27,316 nucleotides of DNA from a virus. The DNA lies in IMG/VR virus record IMGVR_UViG_3300048026_000404, positions 1-27,316 of that record; one strand, given 5' to 3'. Shown piece after piece: positions 20,333-26,360 of this stretch. The notes beneath the pieces are model-generated. The model worked only from the letters and a program-made list of their open reading frames with translations. It was not told the DNA's origin and ran no database searches. Numbering within the stretch: position 1 is the first letter of the stretch; each line of letters starts with the position of its first letter. The translations under genes and the position numbers were made by a program.

Positions 20333-20590
20333 TTACACTTCTCGTAATAGTGCTGAGGCTAACATGATCAACATAACACTATTCAATACTATAAGTGATC
20401 GATCTTTCCATATGATCGATACCCATAACCACAGTGCGGTGCCGACAGCACCAAAACCTAGATCAAGTAAACGCCAGTCAACACCAGCTTGACGAAATGT
20501 AACTGATACTAAAATAGCAACCGTGGCTGCCCATTTCACGTACCATGCAAAGTGTTCTCCATACCAAAAATCGTCAGGCTTCTTTCTCAT
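20333..20590 (-). CDS. Small DUF6552-like membrane protein (85 residues)
   Basis: Three hydrophobic segments (WAATVAILVSVTF, LDLGFGAVGTALWLWVSIIW, LIVLNSVMLIMLASAL) with KW and IIWKDRSLIVLN motifs resemble the small membrane family DUF6552 found in phages and bacteria. ATG has GGAT upstream; the stop is three bases before tRNA-Leu, so the gene and tRNA are probably on one transcript. Function unknown. Confidence 0.72.
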   Translation of the reverse strand: MRKKPDDFWYGEHFAWYVKWAATVAILVSVTFRQAGVDWRLLDLGFGAVGTALWLWVSIIWKDRSLIVLNSVMLIMLASALLREV

Positions 20591-20596
20591 AAAATA

Positions 20597-20800
20597 CTAT
20601 CCAGGAAAGTGTTTATTTAGCATATCAATGCGATCACTCGCTGTTGCCATTTTATCCAATTCTACTTGAATGGCTTCAATCACATCACTGTGTTCGCCAA
20701 TACCTGCAGGATTGCAAAGATAGATTTGCACGTTTACTTTTGCTTTTTCTAATTCGCCTTTGGCATGATGTAATGCCGCTTCTCTAATCATATCTTCCAT
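20597..20800 (-). CDS. Conserved small phage protein (67 residues)
   Basis: The sequence has AALHHAKGELEKAKVNVQIYL, CNPAGIGEHSDVIEAIQVELDKMA and DRIDMLNKHF, a pattern I recognise as a frequent small protein of T4-like phages (NP.GIGEH), often near tail-completion or replication genes, with no established function. Helical. GGAG five bases before ATG; directly downstream of tRNA-Arg(ACG). Confidence 0.78.
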   Translation of the reverse strand: MEDMIREAALHHAKGELEKAKVNVQIYLCNPAGIGEHSDVIEAIQVELDKMATASDRIDMLNKHFPG

Positions 20801-20820
20801 GGTTACTCCTTTACCACTGT

Positions 20821-20896
20821 TGGTGCGCCTGAGATGATTTGAACATCTGACTTTCGGTTTCGTAGACCGATACTCTATCCGCTGAGTTACAGGCGC
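20821..20896 (-). tRNA. tRNA-Arg (anticodon ACG)
   Basis: 76 bases; acceptor GCGCCTG paired perfectly with CAGGCGC, D-arm AACTCAGCGGATAGAG, anticodon stem TCGGT/ACCGA with loop CTACGAA (anticodon ACG), T-arm GATG-TTCAAAT-CATC, encoded CCA. A consensus promoter is 15 bases upstream. Reads CGU/CGC (with A34 edited to inosine, also CGA). Confidence 0.95.
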
Positions 20897-20910
20897 ATGT
20901 CAATGTAGTA

Positions 20911-20939
20911 ACTATACTATATTATATTAGGGTTGTCAA
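20911..20939 (-). promoter_or_regulatory. Sigma70-type promoter for tRNA-Arg and following genes
   Basis: TTGACA (20934-20939), 17 bp, TATAGT (20911-20916) on the minus strand. The -35 contains the TGA stop of the gene at 20936. A-tract and AAAAAAGTG upstream match the promoter at 193-220. Confidence 0.87.
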
Positions 20940-21154
20940 GCACTTTTTTGATTATTTCTAAATCTTTTTTGCCTTAGAAGTCTTCGCTTTGCACGTACTC
21001 GTTCTTTAGCCTCTTTCTCTCGCTTGAAAGATTTTACAGTTTTAGTTAGCTTTACATTGCGCCGTCTCAGTCGGGCGGCTATAGATTTTCGGAGTCTTTC
21101 ACCTCTACTTGCTCTGATAATTAGGGGTGAATTGGTTTCTTGTAAGTCTTCCAT
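20936..21154 (-). CDS. Small strongly basic protein (72 residues)
   Basis: The protein has about 24 Arg/Lys in 72 residues (SIAARLRRRNVKLTKTVKSF, RVRAKRRLLRQKRFRNNQ), with a short acidic start. No motif identified; composition suggests RNA or DNA binding. GGAG before ATG; it follows the glycine-rich fibre gene and ends in the promoter of tRNA-Arg. Confidence 0.65.
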   Translation of the reverse strand: MEDLQETNSPLIIRASRGERLRKSIAARLRRRNVKLTKTVKSFKREKEAKERVRAKRRLLRQKRFRNNQKSA

Positions 21155-21174
21155 ACAATATCTCCTTCTTGTGT

Positions 21175-22803
21175 TTATGGGCTCTGTATTGCCCTCAGTG
21201 TAACTTCAGTACTAGCAAGTACTAGCGTGGATGTGGCATCTCTAATAGAGAATGTGCCACTGGTAAAACTTGGTTCTCCACTATTGCCATCATCAAAGAC
21301 CCGCCAAGTTCTGGTAGTCGATAAGTTCAGCCAGCCCGTGCCCGCATCTTCTTCCATCTCACCGCCTCTAATAGACTCAACGTGTAAGAACCTAACTTCA
21401 TAGTCAATAGCATTTCCACTCAATAACCAAGTGAAGTCATCTGGCTCACTTCCTCCGCCTTGAGCAGATGAACTGACTGCAAATGTTACTAAGCCACCGC
21501 TAGTAATTTCAATTTCTGCCGTACACGTTCCGCTCAGGGTACCAGAGAATGCTGAAACCTGATATGCTGGAAAGGGTAACTGGACTCTAGCAGGTGCAGT
21601 AGTAGGCAATTCTGGTAAATCATAATCAACGACTGTAGCATTAGGTAATCCATAATAAGTAACGATGACGCCACCTTTTGATCCAGTTCCAGAAGAAGTG
21701 CTAGAATTTAGTCTAGCACTACCTCCACCACCAGCACCAATAGGGGTGCCATTGCCAACTAGAGATTCGTTTGCTTTTGATGTGCCGCCTTGGAATGTAC
21801 ATAAGACGTTGACGCCTCTGTGATCTTCTGCAATCACATGATTTTCCCATTCGAATGGTATTACTGGTTGAGGTGCTATTGAGAATAAGTCAACCTCTGC
21901 TTCTAGTCCTTGAAAATCTAAATACTCATTCGAAGTGCCTGCATTTGGATTTACTCCACCCGCAACACCAAATCCTAAGTTGACTGAACCTCCTGAAGAA
22001 ACAGCCGCACCATCTCTGTTAGTCGTATCTGCGGGATATGTTACTCCGTCTATCGTAAAGGCGCTTCCGGCATATGGATATACAGTCGGACTACCACCAC
22101 TTATGTAATTCTGTTCTCCACCTAGACCACCCATAGCAACAGCACCATGTGCAAATCCCCATCTGCCGATATCACTCATGCTAGTACTGCCGGAGAGAGA
22201 ACCTATTCCTTGTCTGCCACCTCTACCACGTTGACCACCGCCACCGGACATCATATATGTTATATCGCCATCAGAATCGTATGATATAAACGTAGTTGTA
22301 CCACCGTCACGACCAGTTTTCGAATTTCCACTATTAGAGGCTGTTGATACAGCCGCACCACCATCGCCTACGGTAATTACAGCTTGTACTAGTTCTTCGG
22401 GCGTATATCGTCTGAATGCAACCCCACCTGCGCCGCCGCCAGAGCCACCTTTTTCTCGACCGCCATCAGCAGTTGAAGCACCACCAGAACCCCCACCGCC
22501 AATAGTATAGACGTGAAGTTGAACTGCGTCTGGTTGTCTAGGTGCCCAGGAACTACTATCGCCTTCTGTAATCGTATCTGTGATACCCATCTTTACTAAG
22601 ATTCTATTCTTAGTTCTGAAATCAGAAACAGATATCTCTTCCTCTACTTCAGGTAAAGTATCTGGCACAGTAATCGTAGACTTATTCAGCGATCCACTCA
22701 AAGACACAGGACCAGTAATTCCATAGTAATCTCTCATTTGACTGAAAGATACTGAAGTTGTACCGTCGCTTAGTGTGTCTTTAGATGTTGTTGTGATTGG
22801 CAT
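21175..22803 (-). CDS. Glycine-rich tail fibre/adhesin-type protein (542 residues)
   Basis: N-terminal 80 residues (VSFSQMRDYYGITGPVSLSG, EISVSDFRTKNR) are the S.SQ.R/ISVSDFR anchor seen in many phage structural proteins. From about residue 95 to 390 the chain is Gly-rich in clusters (IGGGGSGGAS, GGSGGGAGGVAFRRY, SGGGGQRGRGGRQG, GGGGSARLN), like polyglycine-II sandwich adhesins; the C-terminal 130 residues read as an Ig-like beta domain (CTAEIEITSGGLVTFAVSS, TFSIRDATSTLVL). It likely sits on the virion and binds the host. AAGGA before ATG, preceded by an inverted repeat and a promoter. Confidence 0.8.
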   Translation of the reverse strand: MPITTTSKDTLSDGTTSVSFSQMRDYYGITGPVSLSGSLNKSTITVPDTLPEVEEEISVSDFRTKNRILVKMGITDTITEGDSSSWAPRQPDAVQLHVYTIGGGGSGGASTADGGREKGGSGGGAGGVAFRRYTPEELVQAVITVGDGGAAVSTASNSGNSKTGRDGGTTTFISYDSDGDITYMMSGGGGQRGRGGRQGIGSLSGSTSMSDIGRWGFAHGAVAMGGLGGEQNYISGGSPTVYPYAGSAFTIDGVTYPADTTNRDGAAVSSGGSVNLGFGVAGGVNPNAGTSNEYLDFQGLEAEVDLFSIAPQPVIPFEWENHVIAEDHRGVNVLCTFQGGTSKANESLVGNGTPIGAGGGGSARLNSSTSSGTGSKGGVIVTYYGLPNATVVDYDLPELPTTAPARVQLPFPAYQVSAFSGTLSGTCTAEIEITSGGLVTFAVSSSAQGGGSEPDDFTWLLSGNAIDYEVRFLHVESIRGGEMEEDAGTGWLNLSTTRTWRVFDDGNSGEPSFTSGTFSIRDATSTLVLASTEVTLRAIQSP

Positions 22804-22813
22804 CTGTTATTCC

Positions 22814-22828
22814 TTGTAAGAGTTACAA
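22814..22828. repeat. Inverted repeat before the glycine-rich fibre gene
   Basis: TTGTAA-GAG-TTACAA, a perfect 6-3-6 palindrome between the promoter and the AAGGA of the fibre gene. It could be an operator or an RNA hairpin next to the ribosome-binding site. Confidence 0.4.
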
Positions 22829-22841
22829 ATAATTATACTCT

Positions 22842-22849
22842 TATTTAGC
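22842..22849 (-). promoter_or_regulatory. Weak candidate late promoter (GCTAAATA)
   Basis: GCTAAATA on the minus strand, 40 bases before the glycine-rich fibre start; one to two mismatches to TATAAATA. Would add late expression of the fibre. Confidence 0.25.
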
Positions 22850-22857
22850 TATAAATA
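22850..22857 (+). promoter_or_regulatory. Candidate late promoter (TATAAATA) for the hydrolase
   Basis: Perfect octamer on the plus strand, about 42 bases before the hydrolase ATG at 22899. It physically overlaps the -10 box of the minus-strand promoter at 22854-22882, so the two probably exclude each other. Confidence 0.6.
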
Positions 22858-22882
22858 TACTGCAATGCGTATGGGTTGTCAA
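22854..22882 (-). promoter_or_regulatory. Sigma70-type promoter for the glycine-rich fibre
   Basis: TTGACA (22877-22882), 17 bp, TATATT (22854-22859) on the minus strand, upstream of the fibre gene at 21175-22803 and overlapping the plus-strand late box. Confidence 0.82.
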
Positions 22883-22898
22883 GTAGAAAGCTAATGTT

Positions 22899-23417
22899 AT
22901 GGTAAAAAAATTTATTGTATTCTTCACTCTTGCTGGTTGCTCCTACGCAACTGTTGAAGCTAGATTGCCAAGATCGATAGACTTGGCTGAAGAACTTATT
23001 GGTCTACACGAAGTCAACGATAGAGACTATCTACGTGAGTATCTGGGAGTAGATCCAGTATACAATGAATGGTGTGCCGCTTTCGTCAATGCAGTGTTAG
23101 CAGAGCATAACATACCTGGGTCTGAATCTGTATCAGATTATCCTCTAATGGCTAGATCGTTCTTGTACTGGGGCGAAGAGGTAGATTCACTATTCATAAA
23201 ACGTGGCGATATCGTTATCTTTCCACGTGAAGGCTGGCAAGGTCACGTAGGCTTTTACGAAAAGACTGTACTGTTTGATGGAGTCCCATACTACAAGATA
23301 CTAGGCGGGAATCAGAAAGACAGTGTACAGTACGAATTCTATAAAGAGAGTGATGCTATAGCAGTTCGACGGCTTGTACTCCAAAGTAAAGGATCAATAA
23401 CCATATCAAGCCTTTAA
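22899..23417 (+). CDS. Lipoprotein-type CHAP/NlpC-like peptidoglycan hydrolase (TIGR02594-like)
   Basis: 172 residues. N-terminal signal with lipobox LAGC (C14), then a hydrolase domain: NEWCAAFVNAVL (catalytic-type C59), DYPLMARSFLYWG, KRGDIVIFPREGWQGHVGFY (H116) and ILGGNQKDSVQ (N138). This order matches the TIGR02594 group of amidase/endopeptidase-like proteins used as endolysins. Export by the host Sec/Lol system would place it in the periplasm tethered to a membrane. The ATG at 22899 has only a weak AGAAAG site. It is alone on the plus strand and its end overlaps an opposing small gene. Confidence 0.82.
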   Translation: MVKKFIVFFTLAGCSYATVEARLPRSIDLAEELIGLHEVNDRDYLREYLGVDPVYNEWCAAFVNAVLAEHNIPGSESVSDYPLMARSFLYWGEEVDSLFIKRGDIVIFPREGWQGHVGFYEKTVLFDGVPYYKILGGNQKDSVQYEFYKESDAIAVRRLVLQSKGSITISSL

Positions 23418-23469
23418 TTGTGAAGAACAGTATCGCTAAGATACTGCCGTACTTTGCAAATTTCTTCAT
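23356..23469 (-). CDS. Small membrane protein overlapping a convergent gene (37 residues)
   Basis: ATG at 23467-23469 shares a base with the TAA of the preceding gene (TAATG) and has GAGG upstream. The product is MKKFAKYGSILAILFFTIKG followed by a hydrophobic segment and a short tail: one or two membrane segments. I recall similar FFTIKG peptides in marine phages. Its last 62 bases are antisense to the 3' end of the hydrolase gene (22899-23417). Confidence 0.68.
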   Translation of the reverse strand: MKKFAKYGSILAILFFTIKGLIWLLILYFGVQAVELL

Positions 23470-23738
23470 TACACCTCAAAGTCAATGTTGCTACCAGCAC
23501 TAGCAGTGCTTGGACTAATACTACCGTCTTCTCTATATTCAGCGATAGCTTTCTGCTCTCGGGCTTCTTGGTCACGATCTAACCTATCGTTCCATTTTGC
23601 CATCATGTCGGCAGATACTTCTGTGCGAGTAGCGGGCTCTACGACCCGCTTTCTCACTTTTTGTACAGGTGGTCTAATGTTTTCACTATTGGGATAGTTG
23701 ATTGGATGACCATAAATATTATCCGTAAGTCTCATCAT
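23469..23738 (-). CDS. Hypothetical hydrophilic protein (89 residues)
   Basis: The start is taken at ATGATG (23738; the second ATG is 23735), with AAAGGA directly upstream and overlapping the preceding gene by 20 bases. An upstream in-frame TTG lacks a site. The protein is basic then acidic (IRPPVQKVRKRVVEPATRTE, KWNDRLDRDQEAREQKAIAEY) and probably mostly helical with a disordered tail ending NIDFEV. No family recognised. Confidence 0.65.
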   Translation of the reverse strand: MMRLTDNIYGHPINYPNSENIRPPVQKVRKRVVEPATRTEVSADMMAKWNDRLDRDQEAREQKAIAEYREDGSISPSTASAGSNIDFEV

Positions 23739-23919
23739 CGTTCCTTTGTATACAGAGGGCTTGTTGCCCAAGAGGAAAAGTACCTGGTCTAGGTCCCTCT
23801 TGTGTTATTGATAGTTGTTCTCTCATAACAAAACAGTCCATCATATTATCGAAGGAATCTACTTTCATTGCAAAGGGGTTACCCTCGTACAAATAGATGA
23901 AGACAAGCACCCACTTCAC
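23719..23919 (-). CDS. Small exported-type protein (66 residues)
   Basis: GTG at 23917-23919 overlaps the previous TGA by four bases (GTGA). The N-terminus MKWVLVFIYLYEGNPFAMKV is a short hydrophobic segment; SFDNMMDCFVMREQL and QALCIQRNDD supply two cysteines. The W..V......F..M..CF..R pattern recurs in small phage proteins I recall from marine myophages. Function unknown. Confidence 0.65.
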   Translation of the reverse strand: MKWVLVFIYLYEGNPFAMKVDSFDNMMDCFVMREQLSITQEGPRPGTFPLGQQALCIQRNDDETYG

Positions 23920-24182
23920 AGAACATAGTCCTCGTTCTCAGATTCCCACCAGCGAACAACATTGAAGAAACCTAAAGATATAAAATCTCCATAGTCTTCA
24001 TCTAGTCTGTCTGCTTCAGAGGCAACCTCTTCTATTTGATCACGGGACAGTTCAGTTACTTCTTCGACACCATAGTGTTCAAAGACGATACCTTGGGCCC
24101 ACTCAGTAACCTCATTCTCAATCCAGTCCATCATCTTATGGGCACGATGAACTCTGAATCCTACTTCTACTTCTTCACTCAT
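23916..24182 (-). CDS. Acidic helical hypothetical protein (88 residues)
   Basis: ATG at 24182 is selected because GGAGG lies 5 bases upstream and the ATG overlaps the TGA of the preceding membrane protein (ATGA); an earlier ATG exists without a site. The protein is very acidic (SEEVEVGFRVHRAHKMM, LSRDQIEEVASEADRLDEDYGD) and aromatic near the end (FFNVVRWWESENEDYVL). No family recognised. Confidence 0.68.
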   Translation of the reverse strand: MSEEVEVGFRVHRAHKMMDWIENEVTEWAQGIVFEHYGVEEVTELSRDQIEEVASEADRLDEDYGDFISLGFFNVVRWWESENEDYVL

Positions 24183-24496
24183 TTGTTCCTCCATTCTTGA
24201 ATCCATTTAGCACCATCACGTTCAGCATCGATAAAGACACCATTAGTAATAGCAATAGGAATTAGAATAGATACGTGTACCCAGATACTTGTTACGATAT
24301 CATATCCCATGAAGCCCATGTGATAGATTGCGACCATGCCAAAGAATGCACTCCACATGATAAAGAGTACGAGCATGAAGTAAGTCTGCATGACGGGATC
24401 TGGAATAAAACGTAAAGGATTATACTTCACATTCATTATAAGTCGCCAACAGTCTACGGCAAATACAATGCCTTTTTTCGCTAAATCACTCATCAT
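24179..24496 (-). CDS. Conserved phage membrane protein (105 residues)
   Basis: Two or three membrane segments (MQTYFMLVLFIMWSAFFGMV, YDIVTSIWVHVSILIPIAIT) lie between PLRFIPDP and the C-terminal FIDAERDGAKWIQEW. I recall this LRFIPD ... IDAERDGAKW pattern from conserved phage membrane proteins. It starts ATGATG overlapping the 42-residue gene by 11 bases, with GGGAG upstream. Function unknown. Confidence 0.75.
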   Translation of the reverse strand: MMSDLAKKGIVFAVDCWRLIMNVKYNPLRFIPDPVMQTYFMLVLFIMWSAFFGMVAIYHMGFMGYDIVTSIWVHVSILIPIAITNGVFIDAERDGAKWIQEWRNK

Positions 24497-24614
24497 CCCA
24501 CTCCCTATTCAGATTGATATCGATACCCATTTCTTCAAATAAGTTTTCGATGCTTTCATCTGAAACGTTGTCGAGCATTTCTACATACTCTTCGATTGTT
24601 TTTGGATCGTTCAT
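24486..24614 (-). CDS. Small acidic protein (42 residues)
   Basis: ATG has AAAGG upstream. The product (MNDPKTIEEYVEMLDNVSD... ending REWDDE) is acidic and helical with no membrane segment. Overlap with the start of the next gene supports translation in a chain of small coupled genes. No family recognised. Confidence 0.65.
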   Translation of the reverse strand: MNDPKTIEEYVEMLDNVSDESIENLFEEMGIDINLNREWDDE

Positions 24615-24626
24615 AATATACCTTTC

Positions 24627-24920
24627 TTACAATTTGAAACTAGGGTCGGGCTTAGTAATCAGTCCCGACACTGCTTGTCTATATGCGCTTACCACTTCTG
24701 GATTAGTGTCTACAACAAACGATACATTATAAAGAGTTACCTCTTTAGGATCTTGTACCCCTGTCATAGCAATACCATTAGTAAAGCCCATACCACCTTC
24801 TTGTGTCACTGTGATGAACTTAGGGTCAGTAAGGGTAATACTACTAGCGTCTTGACGCTCTAGTTTACCAACAAACTCACCACTAATGGTCATCACTGTA
24901 ACGATATCTCCGTTCTTCAT
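24627..24920 (-). CDS. Conserved phage protein, possible Sm-like barrel (97 residues)
   Basis: Begins MKNGDIVTVMTISGEFVGKL, then beta-strand-like SSITLTDPKFITVTQEGGMGF, MTGVQDPKEVTLY and EVVSAYRQAVSGLI. The early GDIVTV..I.GEFVGKL..... region looks like a small beta barrel; the AYRQA.SG motif recurs in phage homologues I recall. ATG at 24920 is chosen because it overlaps the TGA of the 32-residue gene (ATGA) and removes an uncharacteristic N-terminal extension that is simply that gene read in another frame. Confidence 0.75.
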   Translation of the reverse strand: MKNGDIVTVMTISGEFVGKLERQDASSITLTDPKFITVTQEGGMGFTNGIAMTGVQDPKEVTLYNVSFVVDTNPEVVSAYRQAVSGLITKPDPSFKL

Positions 24921-25015
24921 ATACAGGTTCCCCATGTTGAAATCGCTACGAGAGCGATCATTATCAAATAATACAACGCCACGATCTTTACACCGAACCA
25001 TAAAAAACGTAACAT
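24917..25015 (-). CDS. Very small membrane protein (32 residues)
   Basis: AGGAGATATC before ATG is among the strongest ribosome-binding sites here. The product MLRFLWFGVKIVALYYLIMI continues hydrophobic to the end (about 25 residues). One membrane segment; ends in TGA overlapping the next ATG. A read-through alternative in another frame exists but lacks a site. Function unknown. Confidence 0.68.
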   Translation of the reverse strand: MLRFLWFGVKIVALYYLIMIALVAISTWGTCI

Positions 25016-25023
25016 GATATCTC

Positions 25024-25281
25024 CTATTCGCCTTCTTGCTGAGTCATTGCCTCATACAAAACTTCTAACTCTTCACGTTCTTGTTGAACTTCGTTGTAGT
25101 TTTGTTTGTGAAAAATCACTGCAAGCTTACGTACATATTTCTTTTCAAGATCCAATTTATCTGCAATTGCAGTGATGGCATCTTTCTGAAAATCACGTTC
25201 CGCATCAGCCCTAGTCATTGAATTAGAAATTTCTTTCACTGCGCTCAACAACTTCTTTCGATCTTCTGGACTACTAATCAT
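25024..25281 (-). CDS. DsbA-like dsDNA-binding late-transcription protein
   Basis: 85 residues, same length as the T4 DsbA family. The pattern LLSAVKEISNSMTRADAERD, ITAIADKLDLEKKYVRKLAV, FHKQNY and EREELEVLYEAM agrees with that family's helical fold (KEISDS.......DI...... K.....K....LA..YHK). In T4 the protein binds DNA near late promoters and modulates late transcription. GGAG upstream of ATG. It fits with the TATAAATA-type boxes seen in the window. Assigned from pattern similarity only. Confidence 0.75.
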   Translation of the reverse strand: MISSPEDRKKLLSAVKEISNSMTRADAERDFQKDAITAIADKLDLEKKYVRKLAVIFHKQNYNEVQQEREELEVLYEAMTQQEGE

Positions 25282-25284
25282 AAT

Positions 25285-25854
25285 CTATTCTCCGTTTAAA
25301 TGTTCTTTCAATTTATTGAAAACGTTAGTTGGATCTGAAACTTCGTAAGGATCTACTGGGCACAATGGCATGTAGTGGTCCTCTTCGTAAGCCTGCTTGA
25401 TCGCCAAGTTATCAACATACATAGCGTAACGCCAACTCCGCTTACCAAAGCCTAGATTACTCTTATCAACAAGATAACCTAGTTTGTCTGCGAACTCACC
25501 ATTACCGTCTGGTAACATCTTGACGTTAGTAATTCCCAAGTCTTTAGCCCACTTGTTCATCACAAAAGCATCGTTTACAGATGTACACCAAATTTCGTCA
25601 ACGCCTAATTTAGAGAAGTCTTCGAACATCGAATCAAATCCAGGCAATTGATTGTTTGAACAAGTAGGTGTAAATGCACCTGGTAGTCCAAAGATAATAA
25701 CTTTCTTACCTGTAAAAAGTTCAGACGTTGTTTTAGTCGCCCAATCGAAAGGACTAGGTCCCTCAATCACACAACCACCAAGTCCATTAGCGTCTTCAAT
25801 CTCTTGACGCATATGAACCACTACGTCTGGTATATAACTTTCCATAAAAAACAT
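25285..25854 (-). CDS. Peroxiredoxin (Prx5-like, AhpC/TSA superfamily)
   Basis: 189 residues. KKVIIFGLPGAFTPTCSNNQLPGF is the PxxxTxxC active-site region (peroxidatic Cys at residue 65), followed by VDEIWCTSVNDAFVMNKW (a second Cys) and MLPDGNGEFADKLGY, as in Prx5. It reduces peroxides, probably with glutathione or thioredoxin. ATG at 25854 is chosen for GAGGAG upstream; a GTG two codons earlier lacks room for a site. An auxiliary gene not needed for virion structure; the glutaredoxin at 16163 may reduce it. It stands between tRNA-Arg(UCU) and the dsbA-like gene. Confidence 0.9.
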   Translation of the reverse strand: MFFMESYIPDVVVHMRQEIEDANGLGGCVIEGPSPFDWATKTTSELFTGKKVIIFGLPGAFTPTCSNNQLPGFDSMFEDFSKLGVDEIWCTSVNDAFVMNKWAKDLGITNVKMLPDGNGEFADKLGYLVDKSNLGFGKRSWRYAMYVDNLAIKQAYEEDHYMPLCPVDPYEVSDPTNVFNKLKEHLNGE

Positions 25855-25873
25855 ATTCACTCCTCTATTATAT

Positions 25874-25950
25874 TGGCGTCCCCGACAGGATTCGAACCTG
25901 TGACCTACGGTTTAGAAGACCGTTGTTCTATCCAGCTGAACTACGGAGAC
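25874..25950 (-). tRNA. tRNA-Arg (anticodon UCU)
   Basis: 77 bases; acceptor GTCTCCG/CGGGGAC (one T-G pair), D-arm AGTTCAGCTGGATAGAAC, anticodon arm ACGGT-CTTCTAA-ACCGT (UCU), T-arm CAGG-TTCGAAT-CCTG, encoded CCA. Its first base is the last base of the stop codon of the gene at 25950. It reads AGA/AGG. Confidence 0.95.
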
Positions 25951-26360
25951 TATTCAATTTCAACAGCATCTTCTAATGCATCATCAGCCGCTTGGTAATA
26001 TACCTCGTAAGCATTGATGATCGATTGCTGTTGCATTATAAATGCCCGTAGATCGGACAAATTCAGTCCAAGGTTTTCGTACCCTTGATCTGTAATGGCA
26101 AAGAAGACCATCGGTCTTCCGTCTGCTTTTAGTTTTTCGACTTCTTCATCGAAATTTTCTGGCGTGAGAAGAGTCCACTTTACGTCACGGCTTTGTAATT
26201 CATCCGCACGTGGAAGAGTCAGCTTAGGCTTCTCAATTGGCTTAGTCGTTACTTCAATCTGTTTTACTGGTGGCTGTAGAAGACTGCAACCGCCCAGAAG
26301 CAAGATAAGTATCGTAAAGCCAAGGGCATTCGCTATTGAACGATTTTGCGCTTTTAGCAT
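25950..26360 (-). CDS. Spanin-like outer-membrane lipoprotein (o-spanin candidate, 136 residues)
   Basis: A signal peptide ends in lipobox LGGC (C25), then a short Pro/Thr/Lys linker (PPVKQIEVTTKPIEKPKL), and a body with VKWTLLTPENFDEEV and MVFFAITDQGYENLGLNLSD. The gene begins inside the upstream coiled-coil membrane protein gene, overlapping it by 107 bases in another frame, as Rz1 does in Rz. The 136-residue length exceeds typical Rz1. GGAGAAAGAG precedes ATG. A conserved family of this type is known to me from marine T4-like phages; spanin role is inferred from the pairing. Confidence 0.6.
   Translation of the reverse strand: MLKAQNRSIANALGFTILILLLGGCSLLQPPVKQIEVTTKPIEKPKLTLPRADELQSRDVKWTLLTPENFDEEVEKLKADGRPMVFFAITDQGYENLGLNLSDLRAFIMQQQSIINAYEVYYQAADDALEDAVEIE

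Noticed and set aside
23711-23718. CATAAATA on the plus strand
   Set aside because: No plus-strand gene follows it; it is inside a minus-strand coding overlap.
24921-25001. N-terminal extension of the gene at 24627 starting MVRCKDRG
   Set aside because: No ribosome-binding site; the bases are better explained by the 32-residue gene with AGGAG, whose TGA overlaps the ATG at 24920.
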